From: Berberis thunbergii
Lineage: Eukaryota > Streptophyta > Magnoliopsida > Ranunculales > Berberidaceae
Assembly (NCBI GenBank): GCA_003290165.1
Contig: QNQO01000835.1
Span: 418,986 to 482,985, forward strand
Direction: 5' to 3'
Length of the DNA: 64,000 bases
Positions 12,101 through 23,053 of this stretch are shown here, piece by piece. The notes beneath the pieces are model-generated. The model made no database searches. It was not told the DNA's origin and saw nothing but the letters and a program-made list of their open reading frames with translations. How positions within the stretch are numbered: position 1 is the stretch's first letter; each line of letters starts with the position of its first letter. The translations under genes and the position numbers were made by a program.

Positions 12101-14084
12101 CCTTGCAAGCTGAGGTTTTGGAATATCTAGGATGTACCCTTCTTGGTCCATTTTCAGGCGGTAGGCTTGCAGTCCCATTGGAATCAATTTCTTCTTCCAA
12201 ATCTTCACGAGTATCAATTTCTGCTCTAAGTTCTGCAGATTCTATGACATCATCACACAAGATTTGTAAGATCGTCAACTTCCTAGCCACAGGTAAGTTG
12301 TGGTACACTCCACCTAAAGCATCGCCATAGAAACTTTTCCAGTCTGGTCCTTCTGCATGGCCCATTACTAGAAGATATTCGATTAAGTAAACAGGCCAGG
12401 TCAATGTGTCGAGTAAGCTCCAATCAAGACGCCTGCAGATGATACAACCTCATTGACTCCGATTTCTGAGTGTAAATGTATTGAAGTTTATGAAGATTTG
12501 AAGGGAAGGTGACAAATTGTTCAGCATTACTGCACTCAAGCATCATGCTTGTGTCACACATGTGGTTGTCTTATTAAGACTTTGATTTAAATATGACACA
12601 AGGAATTGTTATCAATGTTGTTCCATTGACATGGGAAAGACTTGAGGGTGTGTTTGGTTGCATGGAATCTAGAGAGGGGGAGGGGGGACACTTTGAATTC
12701 ATGGGGTTGTGTTTAAGGCAAATTTGATCAAAATGCGGTGGATCACTTAAACTCTAAATTTTGATGGGAGTTGAACTACCATGTAACATCGGAATCCAAT
12801 TATTCGGGGAAGGGAAGAACGAATTGGGATTAAATGTTTCATGGGAGTTCAACTCCTACCTTTGACCAAAATCTAGAATTCACAAGTGATCAACCACATT
12901 TTGATCAAATATGTCTTAAACACAAGCGGTACCCCATGGATTCCATTCAACCAAACACACCATGAATTCAGTTTGTATACCAGGAGATACTCCCAGTTGG
13001 AGAAACAGTGAGCAGAGTATACACAATGTATTTATGTATGTATGCAATTTGTATGTAATATGTGCTTTATGTGTGAGTTGTCCCAAAGTTTATTGAACGA
13101 GTTTCGGAACTAGTGGATGTGAAATAGATAAACATTGCAAGAAGGAAACATACCTCAAGCACTTTGATGCAGCCCTAGAACCATCCGAAGAACTCATCTC
13201 AAGATGACGCCTTAATGCACGCAAGAGCGCAAAATGAATACCATCCATCAAAGAATCGGGGGTAGTACAATTCAGCGAACCAACAAAATCATCCAATTGG
13301 AAAGGGCTTAAGAAGAGCTGGATACTAAAAGACCGCAAAAAACAATACACTGAAAAGAGATAAGGAACCACCTCCTCGGGAACACCTATACTACCCGAAG
13401 AGGTAGGGAACAAAAGGGGTGGAACAACAAGTTCTTCAACCAAACTATCCTCTCGAACCATGTCAAACTCATAAGAGTCTTCATCATCATCATCCCCATT
13501 GGGTAAAACCTTTTCAACATCCCCATCAAGTTCACTACTTTTCTCAGGAGCACATTCGATGGCATCTTCCAAATTCAACTTACCACCACAATCGACTTCA
13601 CCACCCTCCACACTATTCCCAACAGACGCACCCTCCTTTCCCATTAACCTCTCACTCCCACTCTTCTTAGCATTCTTCTCCACCAACTCATCCAACTTCT
13701 TCCACCGTCTCCTAAGCTCCGCATTAAACCCACTCTCCTCAATCAAAATCCCCAAACCTCCTCAGTCTCCAAATCCTCATTATCCCCATCCTCATACTCC
13801 ACCCTATACAACCCATCCGAGTACGAAGCAACCTTCCCTAAAAACACCCCATACCCTGTAAACTCCTTCCTCACATATCTTCCCACCAACACTCTCAATT
13901 TCACCCCTACATCCCCTCCACTTGTCTCCACTCTCTTCCGCGGTCTACCGACCGGGTTCTTCCCTTCACTCCCCTCCACACCCCGCACTCTTTTCCGTGG
14001 CCTACCCACAGGGTTCTTCTCCTGCCCATTCCTCTTCCTCCTCTTCCTCCCCCGCGTATCCGATCTACCCTCATCACTCTCCAT
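1781..14084 (-). CDS. PTM-like: DDT/PHD-finger chromatin protein, PTM-like (At5g35210/At5g22760 family)
   Basis: Large nuclear chromatin-reader protein; PTM itself acts in plastid-to-nucleus signalling. Exons, minus strand: 14084-13154, 12432-11728, 11562-10305, 7958-7676, 7585-7461, 7209-6761, 6648-6620 (a 29-nt microexon), 3383-2799, 2694-1781. All introns are GT-AG, phases agree, and exon length sums to 5279 nt, one short of 1760 codons. Domains in order: two AT-hooks (NPVGRPRKRV, residues about 25-50), a Tudor-like region ending YEDGDNEDLE, DDT (about 215-280), a WHIM-like region, PHD1 (ECRLCGMDG, about 475-520), a Cys-rich WCLSCRAPT motif, PHD2 (CAVCQV/CSECEG, about 1245-1310), PHD3 (RCCLCDKPYDYG to CRRKASPACPYMD, about 1430-1490) and a C-terminal Cys/His motif (CHVCSRDEPATDLSC). 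No membrane segment is visible at the C terminus, so it may be closer to At5g22760 than to PTM. One base seems missing near 13745. Start chosen: first ATG before the AT-hooks; codons upstream in frame are not ATG. Confidence 0.9.
3642..3893 (+). repeat. 5' LTR of the intronic gag-only element
   Basis: It aligns with 6152-6404 at many positions, but the canonical TG start is degraded (it reads CTATATAATATGG against TGATGTAATATGG in the 3' copy). Mismatches and small indels between the LTRs indicate an old insertion. It ends in TCA just before the primer-binding site. Confidence 0.8.
3929..6018 (+). pseudogene. Degenerate gag polyprotein remnant
   Basis: An ATG at 3929 opens a short frame (MPPKGTRITKARMEHMEIAL) that stops at once. 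Gag-like segments follow in several frames: a capsid-type stretch near 5370-5520 (DVFVDWVDLIDKVLEYKSL) and a decayed CCHC zinc knuckle near 5962-6000, read as KCFGG..GHLRRDC with the second Cys lost. Many stops and frame breaks make it non-coding now. The family cannot be placed more precisely than an LTR-retrotransposon gag. Confidence 0.7.
6152..6404 (+). repeat. 3' LTR of the intronic gag-only element
   Basis: It starts TGATGTAATATGG straight after the purine tract AGCGGGGAAAA and ends ...CTTAAGTCTATCG, aligning with the end of the 5' LTR. It carries an extra segment around 6190-6230 that the 5' LTR lacks, so the copies have diverged by indels as well as substitutions. Confidence 0.8.
8400..8516 (-). 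mobile_element. tRNA-derived SINE in PTM-like intron 3
   Basis: Read on the minus strand, an A-box-like AGCTGAGTTGGTAGAGG (about 8488-8504) is followed by a B-box-like GGGTTCAAACCC (about 8445-8456), the usual internal RNA polymerase III promoter of a tRNA-headed SINE. It ends in a run of A (T on the plus strand, 8400-8411). The flanks TTATTTCAGAG (8389-8399) and TTATTTTAGAG (8517-8527) differ by one base and look like an 11-bp target duplication. At about 117 bp it is short for a plant SINE. It could be transcribed in the same direction as the host gene. Confidence 0.8.
9075..9117. repeat. (TA)n microsatellite
   Basis: About 43 bp of uninterrupted alternating AT in intron 3 of the PTM-like gene. 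Its length is likely to vary between individuals. Confidence 0.95.
9411..9760 (+). promoter_or_regulatory. Plus-strand TATA-like box and CGATCG-rich leader-like stretch
   Basis: A good plant TATA-type sequence, CTTATATAAAAGG (9411-9423), is followed by about 270 bp with at least seven GATCG/CGATC motifs. A possible donor (GTAAG/GTATTAAG near 9745-9755) lies after it. Together they look like a promoter and untranslated leader read against the host gene, within its intron 3. No open frame follows. It may be the leftover of an unrecognised element; the functional reading is inference. Confidence 0.3.
12646..12962. mobile_element. Foldback MITE in PTM-like intron 1
   Basis: The ends are inverted repeats: GGGTGTGTTTGGTTGCATGG at the left, and GATTCCATTCAACCAAACAC followed by ACC at the right. 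Inversion continues inwards: TTTGATCAAAATG followed by GGATCACTT on the left matches the inverted right half. The whole 317 bp could therefore fold into an imperfect hairpin. It has no coding capacity. The flanking TGA on both sides may be a 3-bp duplication of PIF/Harbinger type, but that is too short to be decisive. Confidence 0.75.
13738..13758 (-). other. Apparent 1-nt deletion in exon 1 of the PTM-like gene
   Basis: The frame from the ATG at 14084 reads through the Tudor-like region to ETEEVWGF and then hits TGA. The next frame opens at the same place and continues with ILIEESGFNAELRRRWKKLD and the DDT domain. There is no room for an intron. The break sits at a run of four G on the coding strand, and one extra base there makes the total exon length divisible by three. 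It is either a sequencing or assembly error in a homopolymer or a real null mutation. I infer the former is more likely because all eight downstream exons are intact. Confidence 0.8.
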
Positions 14085-14640
14085 TACCACCCAATACTTT
14101 ATCCCTCACAAAACCTATCTATCTGATCTAATTATCAAACAAATCTAGGGTTTCAGAACAGTAAATTCAAAACCTGCAAACACCAATTATGGACAAAGAC
14201 GTAAAAAGTAATGAATAGAATGCCAGAACAAAGTTCAATCTCAGCAACAAAAGAAGCAAACGATTTCACGAATCAAATAACAGATGTCAAAATTTTAAAT
14301 AAATAAATAAAGTGTTTTTGAAGGGCGAAACCTGATAGCGTTCGGCTGAGTTAAGCAACCGCCATTGAAGAGGTGCTTTAGAGTTAGTGATGAGATGAGA
14401 GAAGAGAAGATACACCTTGCTCACTCGCTCGCTGGCCTCTATGTAATCTCTGTGTGCCCTAATTGGAGAGAAAGACTTAACGACCTTCCACACTCTTCCC
14501 CATCTCTCCCACCCGTTCGAGTTACCACACACACACACACACACCACGTACGTGCTCACTCTGAATCGGACCGATTTCAACCATCCAGCTCGTACCGTCT
14601 TCTCTCCCTCAACTCGGTAAATATTCATTTATTAAATAAT
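14085..14640 (-). promoter_or_regulatory. 5' UTR with intron and promoter region of the PTM-like gene
   Basis: On the minus strand a donor (CGCTATCAG then GTTTCG, intron starting 14331) and an acceptor (TTTGCAG then GTTTTG, intron ending 14174) suggest a 158-bp 5'-UTR intron. The first non-coding exon would lie above 14332. The DNA above about 14480 is CT/CA-rich, including a (CA)n run near 14527-14544, and probably holds the core promoter. I see no unambiguous TATA box. The splice sites are inferred from consensus only. Confidence 0.5.
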
Positions 14641-15469
14641 TACAAATAAAAGTTTGTGCAATGAAAATTAACAAACAAAATATAACAACAAGGGTGGTGT
14701 GAGTTGATGCTATTAATTATGAAAATCCCTGTTAAAAATGTTAATTAAAATATTGTTTTTAAAAAAGCGTAATATGCGAGTCAACTCACCGATTCAACTC
14801 GCTATGGGTGAAATTTTGCTATATTCATTGGGGTTGGAGTGTGTGTATAGTTTGATATAAGATGTTATGGGCGGGAAAATTTTCTGATTGTTTGGCGTCA
14901 CCTGCTACTTTTTCAAGGACCAATTTAGTTGGTGACTGAAAAATACAAAATTACGTTTTAATTGAGACCACAGATAACATTACTAAGAGCATCCACTTGT
15001 CATACCTCCTAACGCTGTCACATATAATGTTCAAATGTGTTAAAAATCTAGGATTGACATAGAACACGATTTAGGAGCATTCTCGGTTAAGTGTGGCATG
15101 ATTTCATTATTCAATATGGTAAAATATCTAATTGAAGTTGTCTATTATCCTCAAGGTGGTGAACATCTCAACTCCCCGCTCTTGAGCAGTTAGGTTTTGC
15201 GAGTCGACTCAAGCTTCATACTTGGTAGCCTCCCTTTGTTGATACAAGCATGATCAAATAGTTTATCGCCTTTTTCCATCTATCTTTTCAACTTCTTCAA
15301 TCTCCGATCTCTCAAACTCCACATACCAATTTATTTTACCTCTATTTGTTATCCATGTATTCTCTTTCAATTTTTTTTCATTATCGATCCATTTCAGTCC
15401 ATTGGATCTCATTCTATTTTATTTCACTCATACCCTTTTTTTCCTAAGAGGATAATGATAAATCAAGTT
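14641..15469. other. Intergenic between the PTM-like gene and the gypsy nest
   Basis: AT-rich sequence without a credible frame, repeat boundary or splice pattern. It separates the promoter of the minus-strand gene from the left end of the nested retrotransposon. Confidence 0.5.
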
Positions 15470-15990
15470 TGATGCGTCCAAATCTCGTTGTCGCAAAACA
15501 GATGTTAGACTGCCAAGAAACACATTTTTGGTGGTTGAAGACTATGATGCTTAAGTCAGCAATTATGTTGAAGAATGAAGTAAATCTGGACAAAACTCTG
15601 TTAAAGCTGCATACCTTTGTCAATTGTTCTCTTTACCTAATATAATAGTCGCAGTTATTTCTCTGCATGACTTAAGCATGACAGGCACAACGGAGGAAGA
15701 CGTTCTTCGTAATAGTCTCCTCATTTATGAAGACGCGTCCGTGGAGACGTAACTCCCTCCACGACTATTTTCTTATGCAATGTTTCTCTTCTTTATGAGA
15801 GAAATCGCTCGGACCTGGATTTGGGTCTTAGTTATGACTTTTTTTGATGAACCTTGTTTGGGCTTTTATGATTAGTTTTGCTCTCTTTGGGCTTTATGAG
15901 CTGGCCCGATTTTGGGGTAACCGATTTTTGCGATGGACGATTTCTACCACGTGTTCGACAGTGATGATGGTCTATTTTGATGTATCATCA
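15470..15990 (-). repeat. 3' LTR of the Tat-type element
   Basis: It has TG...CA ends (TGATGCGTCC to TATCATCA), is 521 bp long, and aligns throughout with 34817-35337. Shared landmarks include GTTAGACTGCCAAG and CTATTTTGATGTATCATCA. Substitutions and small compensating indels separate the two copies, so the insertion is not recent. Confidence 0.9.
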
Positions 15991-16439
15991 GCTACTCCTC
16001 CCTTATTTAGTGGATATGCTCATGTATCCATCAACTGTTGTGTGTGTTCACTAACTGTGTGACAGGTGGATTTTCGATTTCATCATTATGGTGCATTTAA
16101 TGTTGTTACTAGCTGTCGCTACTTTTGGCTCTCCGATGTCCCATCTGTCTGCTTGTTTCAGCGTGATTTTTTGGATTTCGTGTGATTGTCACATTTCGCA
16201 CGTTTAGCGAACCTTTCGCTGTTCATCCTTATAGAATGAGGAGTTGAGTGCAGGGTTCTCTCCTTTACGCCCTTTTTATTTCCAGTTGTTTATTTTTTTT
16301 ATCTTATTTTTGCTTCGTAACCATGACTATCTTCAAGGTTTTGAGTAGCAATGCTCTTGATGCTTGTGAGGATTTCTTTTCGCCTAAGCGGGCGACACAG
16401 GTGACTTTGGATAGCATTCATCACTACAAGAAAAATTGT

Positions 16440-16655
16440 GATCAATAGCGTTTAAAAACCGCTATGGTAGGCTACCATAGCGGTTTAGTAACCGCTATGA
16501 CAGCCGGCACTATAATAGACCCAGGGGATATTATAGCGGTTTTAAAACGCTATGGTAAGTTTGGCTTTTATAGCGTTTCAAAACCGCTATGGTAGCCTCT
16601 TCCATAGCGTTTTAAAAACGCTATAGTAGACTCTAAAACCGCTATGGACTTATAC
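16440..16655. repeat. Left subterminal repeats of the first CACTA
   Basis: At least eight direct and inverted copies of AGCGGTTTT/AAACCGCTAT lie within about 215 bp (for example 16447-16471, 16480-16500, 16532-16552, 16568-16590, 16604-16645). The alternating orientation would allow stem-loops. The matching motif at the other end is TATAGC...AACGCTATCC (about 23838-23905). Confidence 0.85.
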
Positions 16656-17041
16656 ATAGCAATTTTTTTATTTTTTATTTTAACTATCAAATGACTTTTT
16701 ATTACACATTTCATAAGTTTTATGTCTAGAAAATAAAAATTTTAATTTGCCAAAGTTAAACATTTCCATGAATGGAGGCAAAGTAATGTAATTAATTAAT
16801 AAACGGTATTACATCGAGTCACAAAATCTATCAAATAATAAAAATAATGTAATTAATAAGATAATGTATTACAATTATGGTACTTGGGATAAAAAACTGA
16901 AAATTAAGCGATGGTTTTGCCCATTGGATCAATGAGAATCATGCCAATAACACCACCCGCTTCTCTAACAAAATGGCTTTTTTGCTTCTAAGGTCTGGGA
17001 GTTCAAAATTCTGTTTATGACACTTGGACCTATCAAAATTA

Positions 17042-18603
17042 TCAATCACTCCAAGGATCATTTTCTGCCCTCACTTCTGAAGGCTCAACGACTTCTGTTT
17101 CAGAGGCTTCGGCAGTTGAAGCAGCTTCAGATTCTTCAGTGGCATCAGACTCTTCTGATCTTCCCCATCTCCCGCCAAGGGCAATTGCCATCATTTCATA
17201 TATCTTGTTACCCAAATCAGCTGGACTATCATGCTGCAAATATTATCAAGATAGAGTTAAGTAATTATCAAACAGGTTTGGTTCAGAAACAAGTTTCAGA
17301 GGGAGTCCTTACTGAGTATCCACTGGAGATCAAAGCTGTATCATACAGCAAATCAACTGCTCTTTTAGCTTCACCACTCTCGGGAGCATTCTTGCATGCA
17401 GCCTACAGGGTAAAAGATCATCAAAAACTGACCAATGAAGCCACTGAATGATGACATTCATTCAATATTGACACTTGGAAGAGCTGGGTGCTTCTCCTAG
17501 CTGATGGTATGGTATGTTTATGAATCAAAGCACAGATCCATGAGATTTCTTAAAAGTTGCAATACTTGAAAAGGAAGTAATAACAATGTTATGCCAAAAC
17601 AACAGAACAAGGACAATGGATACCACAGATTTCTCAAAAAATTGCAACACTTATAAAGGAAGCAACAACAATGGTTGCAAATAGCACAAGTTGATTTGTC
17701 ATTATAGTGAGGCAACATAACAGTGAACACTAGAAGTCCCAAACATTGATTACTACGTTTACCTCAACTAAAAAGTTAGCAAATGACCTAAAGATGGATT
17801 TTCTTTTCCAAAGAAAAAAGGTGCCAGACAAAAGTACAAACAATTTGAGTAAGATAATGCCTCTTTAAGTTAGTAGATACTGTCTAATGTTTTTCATTTA
17901 GTGCTAACTGCTAAGCACTAGCAGACATATACACGGCCTACAGATTTGATCAAGAGTGAAATCACTGGCAACAACACCTAGTAAGTGCATTACATAACTA
18001 TAGTTTCCTTCTCCAGGGATGAATAATGCTTTGACACTTGAGATATAAACTTAACAACTAAAAGATTATGAAAGAAAAACACAAGATAACCAAGACTGCC
18101 AGTGAGAGTAGGCATGCTTCATTCATTTGTTGTCTGATATCAGAAATGTATGCATTTGACAAAAATCAAACGACATTTAAAAGCGTTATCTTACACTCAA
18201 ATCTTTAATGATGGGATGATCGGGGTTGACTTCTAATATCCTCCTCCCTCTCATGAACTCCAAGCTTGAAGTATCGCCAAGAGTTTGTGCTTTCATGAGT
18301 CTTGAAAAAAGAAAAAGAAAAAAAAACAGTTGTCAGTGAAGCCCTCATGCTAGAAAATAATAATTTGTTTCTATAATGGACTTGGAATCTCAGATGTGAT
18401 GGCTTTAGCACCAAAAAGGCTATTGTACCTTTCCATGTTAGCAGACCATCCAAATTTTCCAGAAACAAGCACACAGGGGGATGAACTGAGCCGCTTGGAG
18501 ACCTGAACTTTAGCAACCTTATCACCAAGCTGCTGCTTTATCCAATCACAGAGGAGGATATACTCTTGTTTGTTCTCTCGTTCTTTCACTTCATCCTCAT
18601 CAC
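17042..18603 (-). pseudogene. Captured 3' exons of chloroplast HSP90 (HSP90.5/HSP90C/CR88)
   Basis: Four exons: 18603-18429, 18300-18195, 17402-17313 and 17233-17042. All have GT-AG borders and matching phases and give an uninterrupted reading frame. It starts GDEDEVKERENKQEYILLCD, passes through SGKFGWSANMER and ALISSGYSHDSPADLGNKIY, and ends with the plastid-HSP90 tail ETEVVEPSEVRAENDPWSD. Only the C-terminal dimerisation part is present; the ATPase and middle domains are missing, so it cannot be a working chaperone. The clean frame suggests recent capture or continued constraint. Called a fragment, not a gene. Confidence 0.88.
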
Positions 18604-18787
18604 CTGAAATGATTTTTATATACAAGAAGAGAAGTACATCTGCAAAGAATCACTGAAGAGAAAGATAAAATGTAGCTAAGATAGATGGTCCCCTGAATTA
18701 AATAAATACAAGAAAAAAATAAAAATGTAAATACAAATGATGGGTATATTAGTGCACATAAAGTGGAAAAGCCAAAGGTCAATCAGT

Positions 18788-18834
18788 GACTTACCCAATT
18801 ACAGAAGTTGCATAGCGCATTTGGAGGCGTTTAA
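18788..18834 (-). other. Possible exon of unknown origin in the CACTA
   Basis: After an acceptor-like TTCTTATCAG the minus strand encodes RLRLIEVFDVKRLQMRYATS and meets a strong donor, GGGTAAGT. It does not join in frame to the HSP90 exon at 18603, where the junction would create a stop. I do not recognise the peptide. Confidence 0.3.
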
Positions 18835-19870
18835 CATCAAAAACTTCAATAAGCCGTAGCCTCTGATAAGAAGCCAAGGTTAAGCTAATTCCAAAAGTGC
18901 GTCATTGAGTAAAAAGAAAGGCTTGTGTGAAGAAGAAACTTGATAAATAAACCAGCAATTGGTTGCTAAATTGACAGTAGGTTGCAGTAGAAGTAAGAAA
19001 ACGTGACTCAAGCTGGTAAGGGTGTAGTGAGCCTTCAAAAAATAAAACAAGTGGTAGATAAGTCTCTATCCATATATTATAATGCAAAACTTGAGGATTC
19101 TCTGGCCAAAAAAAATTTTGGTTTCCATCAAATACCCTAACATTGCCCTAATGCAAGAATCTTTCTAGAGCTAAAGTTGTCCAAATCCACCATTGTTAAA
19201 AAGTTTCTCCAATACCCAATATCCAAAGTCAATGCATTACTTAATGAAACAAATTTGAAATATGCAGCCAATACCCAATCAGTCAATGCAGAAATTGTAA
19301 ATGCGCCAAACACAATCAATTATCATTATAAAACAACTCTGTTATGTGCCAAACATAAAGGTGAGGACCACCAAACAATCCCACACGAGAAATCTCAAAA
19401 TAGCTGCACATCAGCCTTGGTGGTATATGTATATAATTATTTTTTGTAAAAGGATCAGATGATTATAACAGACTTCCTTCAGCTCATTATCCTCACAAAT
19501 AACCCTATAAATTAATTAATCATATCATCAATTTATTGCAAGCTAAAGTAGCTGAAAGTGTATGTTTGGACGATGAAAGATCTGTTGAACTGTTGTATAT
19601 AGGCAACAAACTTTGACAGATCACCATGAATGGACAAAATCTGTAGAACTCAACATCAGATTCAATTATCTAATCAGTCCAAAGGTATACATCTAATCTT
19701 GTTCAATTGAACTTTTCAAGATTGGACCTTGTTGACTAGATTAGTCTCAACTAGTCAATGTCCAATCACCAAAGCCAAGATTGTTATTAGGAATTTTAAA
19801 CCATGACCGAAAATAGATAATAAAATTTGCATGCTAGCAATCGATTTACCAATAAATCAAAACAAAGTAC

Positions 19871-20133
19871 TTGCCTGGATTTTTATGGAGGTATGTTTCC
19901 AACAATGTAAGAACGCGAAGTTTGAAAAGAACAAGCTGGGAATTAGCTGTTTCGCCCCCTGTCTGATTTTTAGCTCCAGTTCATCCATTTCTTCAGTTTC
20001 ATCAATCTCAAGTACTTCTTCATCATCGTCATCATCATCTTCTTCACTACCCATAGCTTGGTGGCGAGGGGGCGACCTTCAACATTCTCAGCAATCCATA
20101 ATGGGTGATGTCATTACAGAAAAACTTGAAAAC
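19871..20133 (-). pseudogene. Captured, internally deleted fragment of DNA polymerase V (MYBBP1A/POL5-like)
   Basis: After an acceptor (TTTGCACAG) the strand encodes VFKFFCNDITHYGLLRMLKV, then in another frame an acidic run (GSEEDDDDDDEEVLEIDETE), then in a third frame GGETANSQLVLFKLRVLTLL and HKNPGK before a donor. These blocks match, in order, the plant DNA polymerase V/MYBBP1A family, but segments between them are missing and the frame changes at the joins. It is a deletion-bearing copy with no function expected. Confidence 0.7.
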
Positions 20134-20531
20134 CTGTGCAAAGAAAAAGCAAAATAAATGAAGCACTCATAAATGTCAATTGATTTGAAAAGTCAATATA
20201 CTTTTTTCTCTATTCTTTCTCTGTCATTATCGAAGTCTAGCTAAGTATCACCAATTGGCTGAATAAGCTTTCTATTATCGAATCATCACTCGTCACCAAT
20301 TTCTGAGCTTTCTCATTTGGTGTAACAACAGTTACAATGCCTCCTACAAGTTCACATTTGGAAATTATTTTTGGGTTTTTCTTTCCTCCCTTTTTGTTTC
20401 TGGTATTTTGATAATGTGTTGGGTACAATTTCAGAATTCAAAATGTCTAGCATTTTGAGGGCTTTTAGCTCTAGAAAACTATCCTTATTATGGCATTACA
20501 TAATTAATGATAAAATATAAGGATTTCAAAC

Positions 20532-23053
20532 CTCATGCAATAAATTCATAAGATCCTGCATTGGTGAGTGCAGGGGAGAGGAACATGATGGCTGAAACTA
20601 AAAGGATCCTTGTAAAATATTATAATAATGTTCAAGAATTATTTTCAGAAGAACCTTCGGAATTCACCAGAGGCATATATGATACCTCAGCAAAGCACTG
20701 AAATAGTTCTGCAGTAACTGAAGAAATACTTTCAACTGTGTTTCTTGAGCTCTGAATCTCCAATTCCATATCTTGCAGTGCCGCCAACAATTCCATTGCA
20801 GGGTCAAAGTCCTCCTGTACAAAGAAATTCATATGCTAAGAAAGAGACAATTTTATATCAAACATTCATATGCAGAGAGGGATATCAACTATGCATTTTC
20901 AAGTACATGATAGACCTTAAACAAATATGTATGAAAACTGTAACAACCATGCGAAAATAATTTAGGAGACAATCTAATAGACCTCAGTTTTTTCAATAGA
21001 TGCCTTGAGAGGAGGTTCTTTGAGAGGCAAACTATTTTCCTTGTGTGCATTTTGAAATTCATGATGAAGCTAAAAAAGAAAAATGAAAAAGATATCAAAA
21101 TTGGAATCAATCATAAATGAAAAAGGAAAATTTGCAAAATATTATAGCAAGAAAGATAAACTTAACTCAACCTACTTCACAAAAATAAGAAAGTGAAACA
21201 ATAATCAGTTAGTTGAATGGAGATTTATCTCTAAATCCAATACATTAGCCTTTAATAGAATTCTGAGGGCTCAATCATTCTGACCTGCCATATGTACTAA
21301 TACTACACTTAACATACGAACATATAACTACGTCACTAATGAAATGAATTTCAGAAGCATTCCTAAAATAACTACCGTGCATTCATAGGCAAGTTAAAAG
21401 AGAAGAATCATGCATTACTATTCAAGTCCCAGTTACCTCTTCATACTTGCCAACAGCAGATATGTTATTTTCTGTAGCCAACTCGATGACATCATCCAAG
21501 TTTTGCTGGGATGACTTTTCCGTTTCTAGCATTTTAACCTGAAGTACAAAATGAGCTAGTTCAAACTTCATAGGGTGCTAACCTTATAAAACCACTTAAC
21601 ACAAACAGAATTAACCAACATGTTAGAGCCTGGTACTTAGGAGCTACTTCAAAGGACAAATCATATACAAACAATCCTAGCAGTAAATGTTAATTATCAA
21701 AAGCAAAGAAGGGGTCCTTTCTTTGTTTTAAGCCAAAAAGATGTCCGATGGGCAAAATAAGCAGCAATAATTTGCAAACGAATGCATATGCATTTTGTAT
21801 TTTTAACACAATCTAACTACATTTTCAACTTAAAAGAAAATTTGTTACTTAAAAAAACACATGAGATAGACTACAAGAAAAAGGCATAAAAATAAACTGA
21901 CTCATTGAAAAAATTTTAGTTCACTTGCTTTCAGAGAGAATGTGTGTGTTGACATCATTCTTTGATTAATCCACACAGTTGCGATTAAACTAACAAAATA
22001 TATCATTCATGGAAATAAGGAGAAAAACAAAAGGAAGAACGACAGAAACAGAAAGAAATCAGTACTTCAAAAGAACAAAGACTTCATCAGTTCTACCTCG
22101 GAATTATATTCTATTCTATTGTGGGATTTGGTAAAAAGAAAATTTTTATTGGTATAAAAAAAATTACTTAAGCATCTCAGTTGTGAAAAAATCCAGTGAA
22201 TGCCATGTGCCTATGAAGCTGTGATAATCCCTACAGGTTTCATTTGTGCTAATAAATTTGAGCATGCACTACCGAGCCTCCAAAAAAGGCACGCGCAGCA
22301 TATATTAGGATGTAATCCTGTATGAGCCCATGCCTTTTATATGTAAATTTCCCTCTTTTATGACTGACTTATGTTTATCATGCTCAAGTTTTCTCTGTCT
22401 CTGCAAAAAATAATTCTGACTACAATAGCAACATCTAAAGATTGAGACTACAATAGCCAGATGGCCATGGCTTTTTTTGTAATTCAATTTGCTTGGTTTG
22501 TGTTCCATATCTCTATCCATAAATCGGTTCTGAAGTAAGACCTTAATCTTGCGTAAATACATATATTATGGACATGATCAGACAGACTTCACTGATTCTG
22601 AACCCAAATAAAAAACAGCGGGACCACATACATTGGATACAATATACAGTTTACACATGGCTCAAGATTTGCACACAACCAAGTAAATTCGATTTCAAAA
22701 TACCTGTGACAGCAGTTCTCCAGCCCCAGATAGGTGATTGAAGCAAAACTCCATGTCATAAACATCATACGAACTATATTGAGGAGAAGGCAGAAACAAA
22801 AGTTCTGGATCAATCAGATTAAATGTATAATTATCTGCCAAGTTGGTTTCTTCCAACTGATCACAAACAGAAAATTCCAATTACAAGCAACACCTATTCC
22901 TTACTAATTCCAGAATTATTTTGATATTCAGGAGAAGAAAACGATCTAAATAGTACATGCAATGAAATTGATATACCTTCCACTTTGCACGCTTGAAAAG
23001 TACAGAATTCATATCAAGTAGCTTATTGAGTTGTTCAAGCTCAATTATGACAC
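20532..23053 (-). pseudogene. Captured exon series of an unrecognised, probably coiled-coil gene
   Basis: Six exons with good splice borders: 23053-22977, 22856-22704 (153 nt), 21538-21437 (102), 21069-20983 (87), 20814-20686 (129), 20591-20532 (60). The last five are multiples of three and all phase 0, and none contains a stop. Peptides include GVIIELEQLNKLLDMNSVLF, LEETNLADNYTFNLIDPELL, ELATENNISAVGKYEE, EDFDPAMELLAALQDMELEI and SPMQDLMNLLHE. Heptad-like, Glu/Leu-rich sequence suggests a coiled coil. The tail of a plant kinesin-12 is a possibility I cannot confirm. Upstream frames up to 23222 are open but less convincing. Confidence 0.55.
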
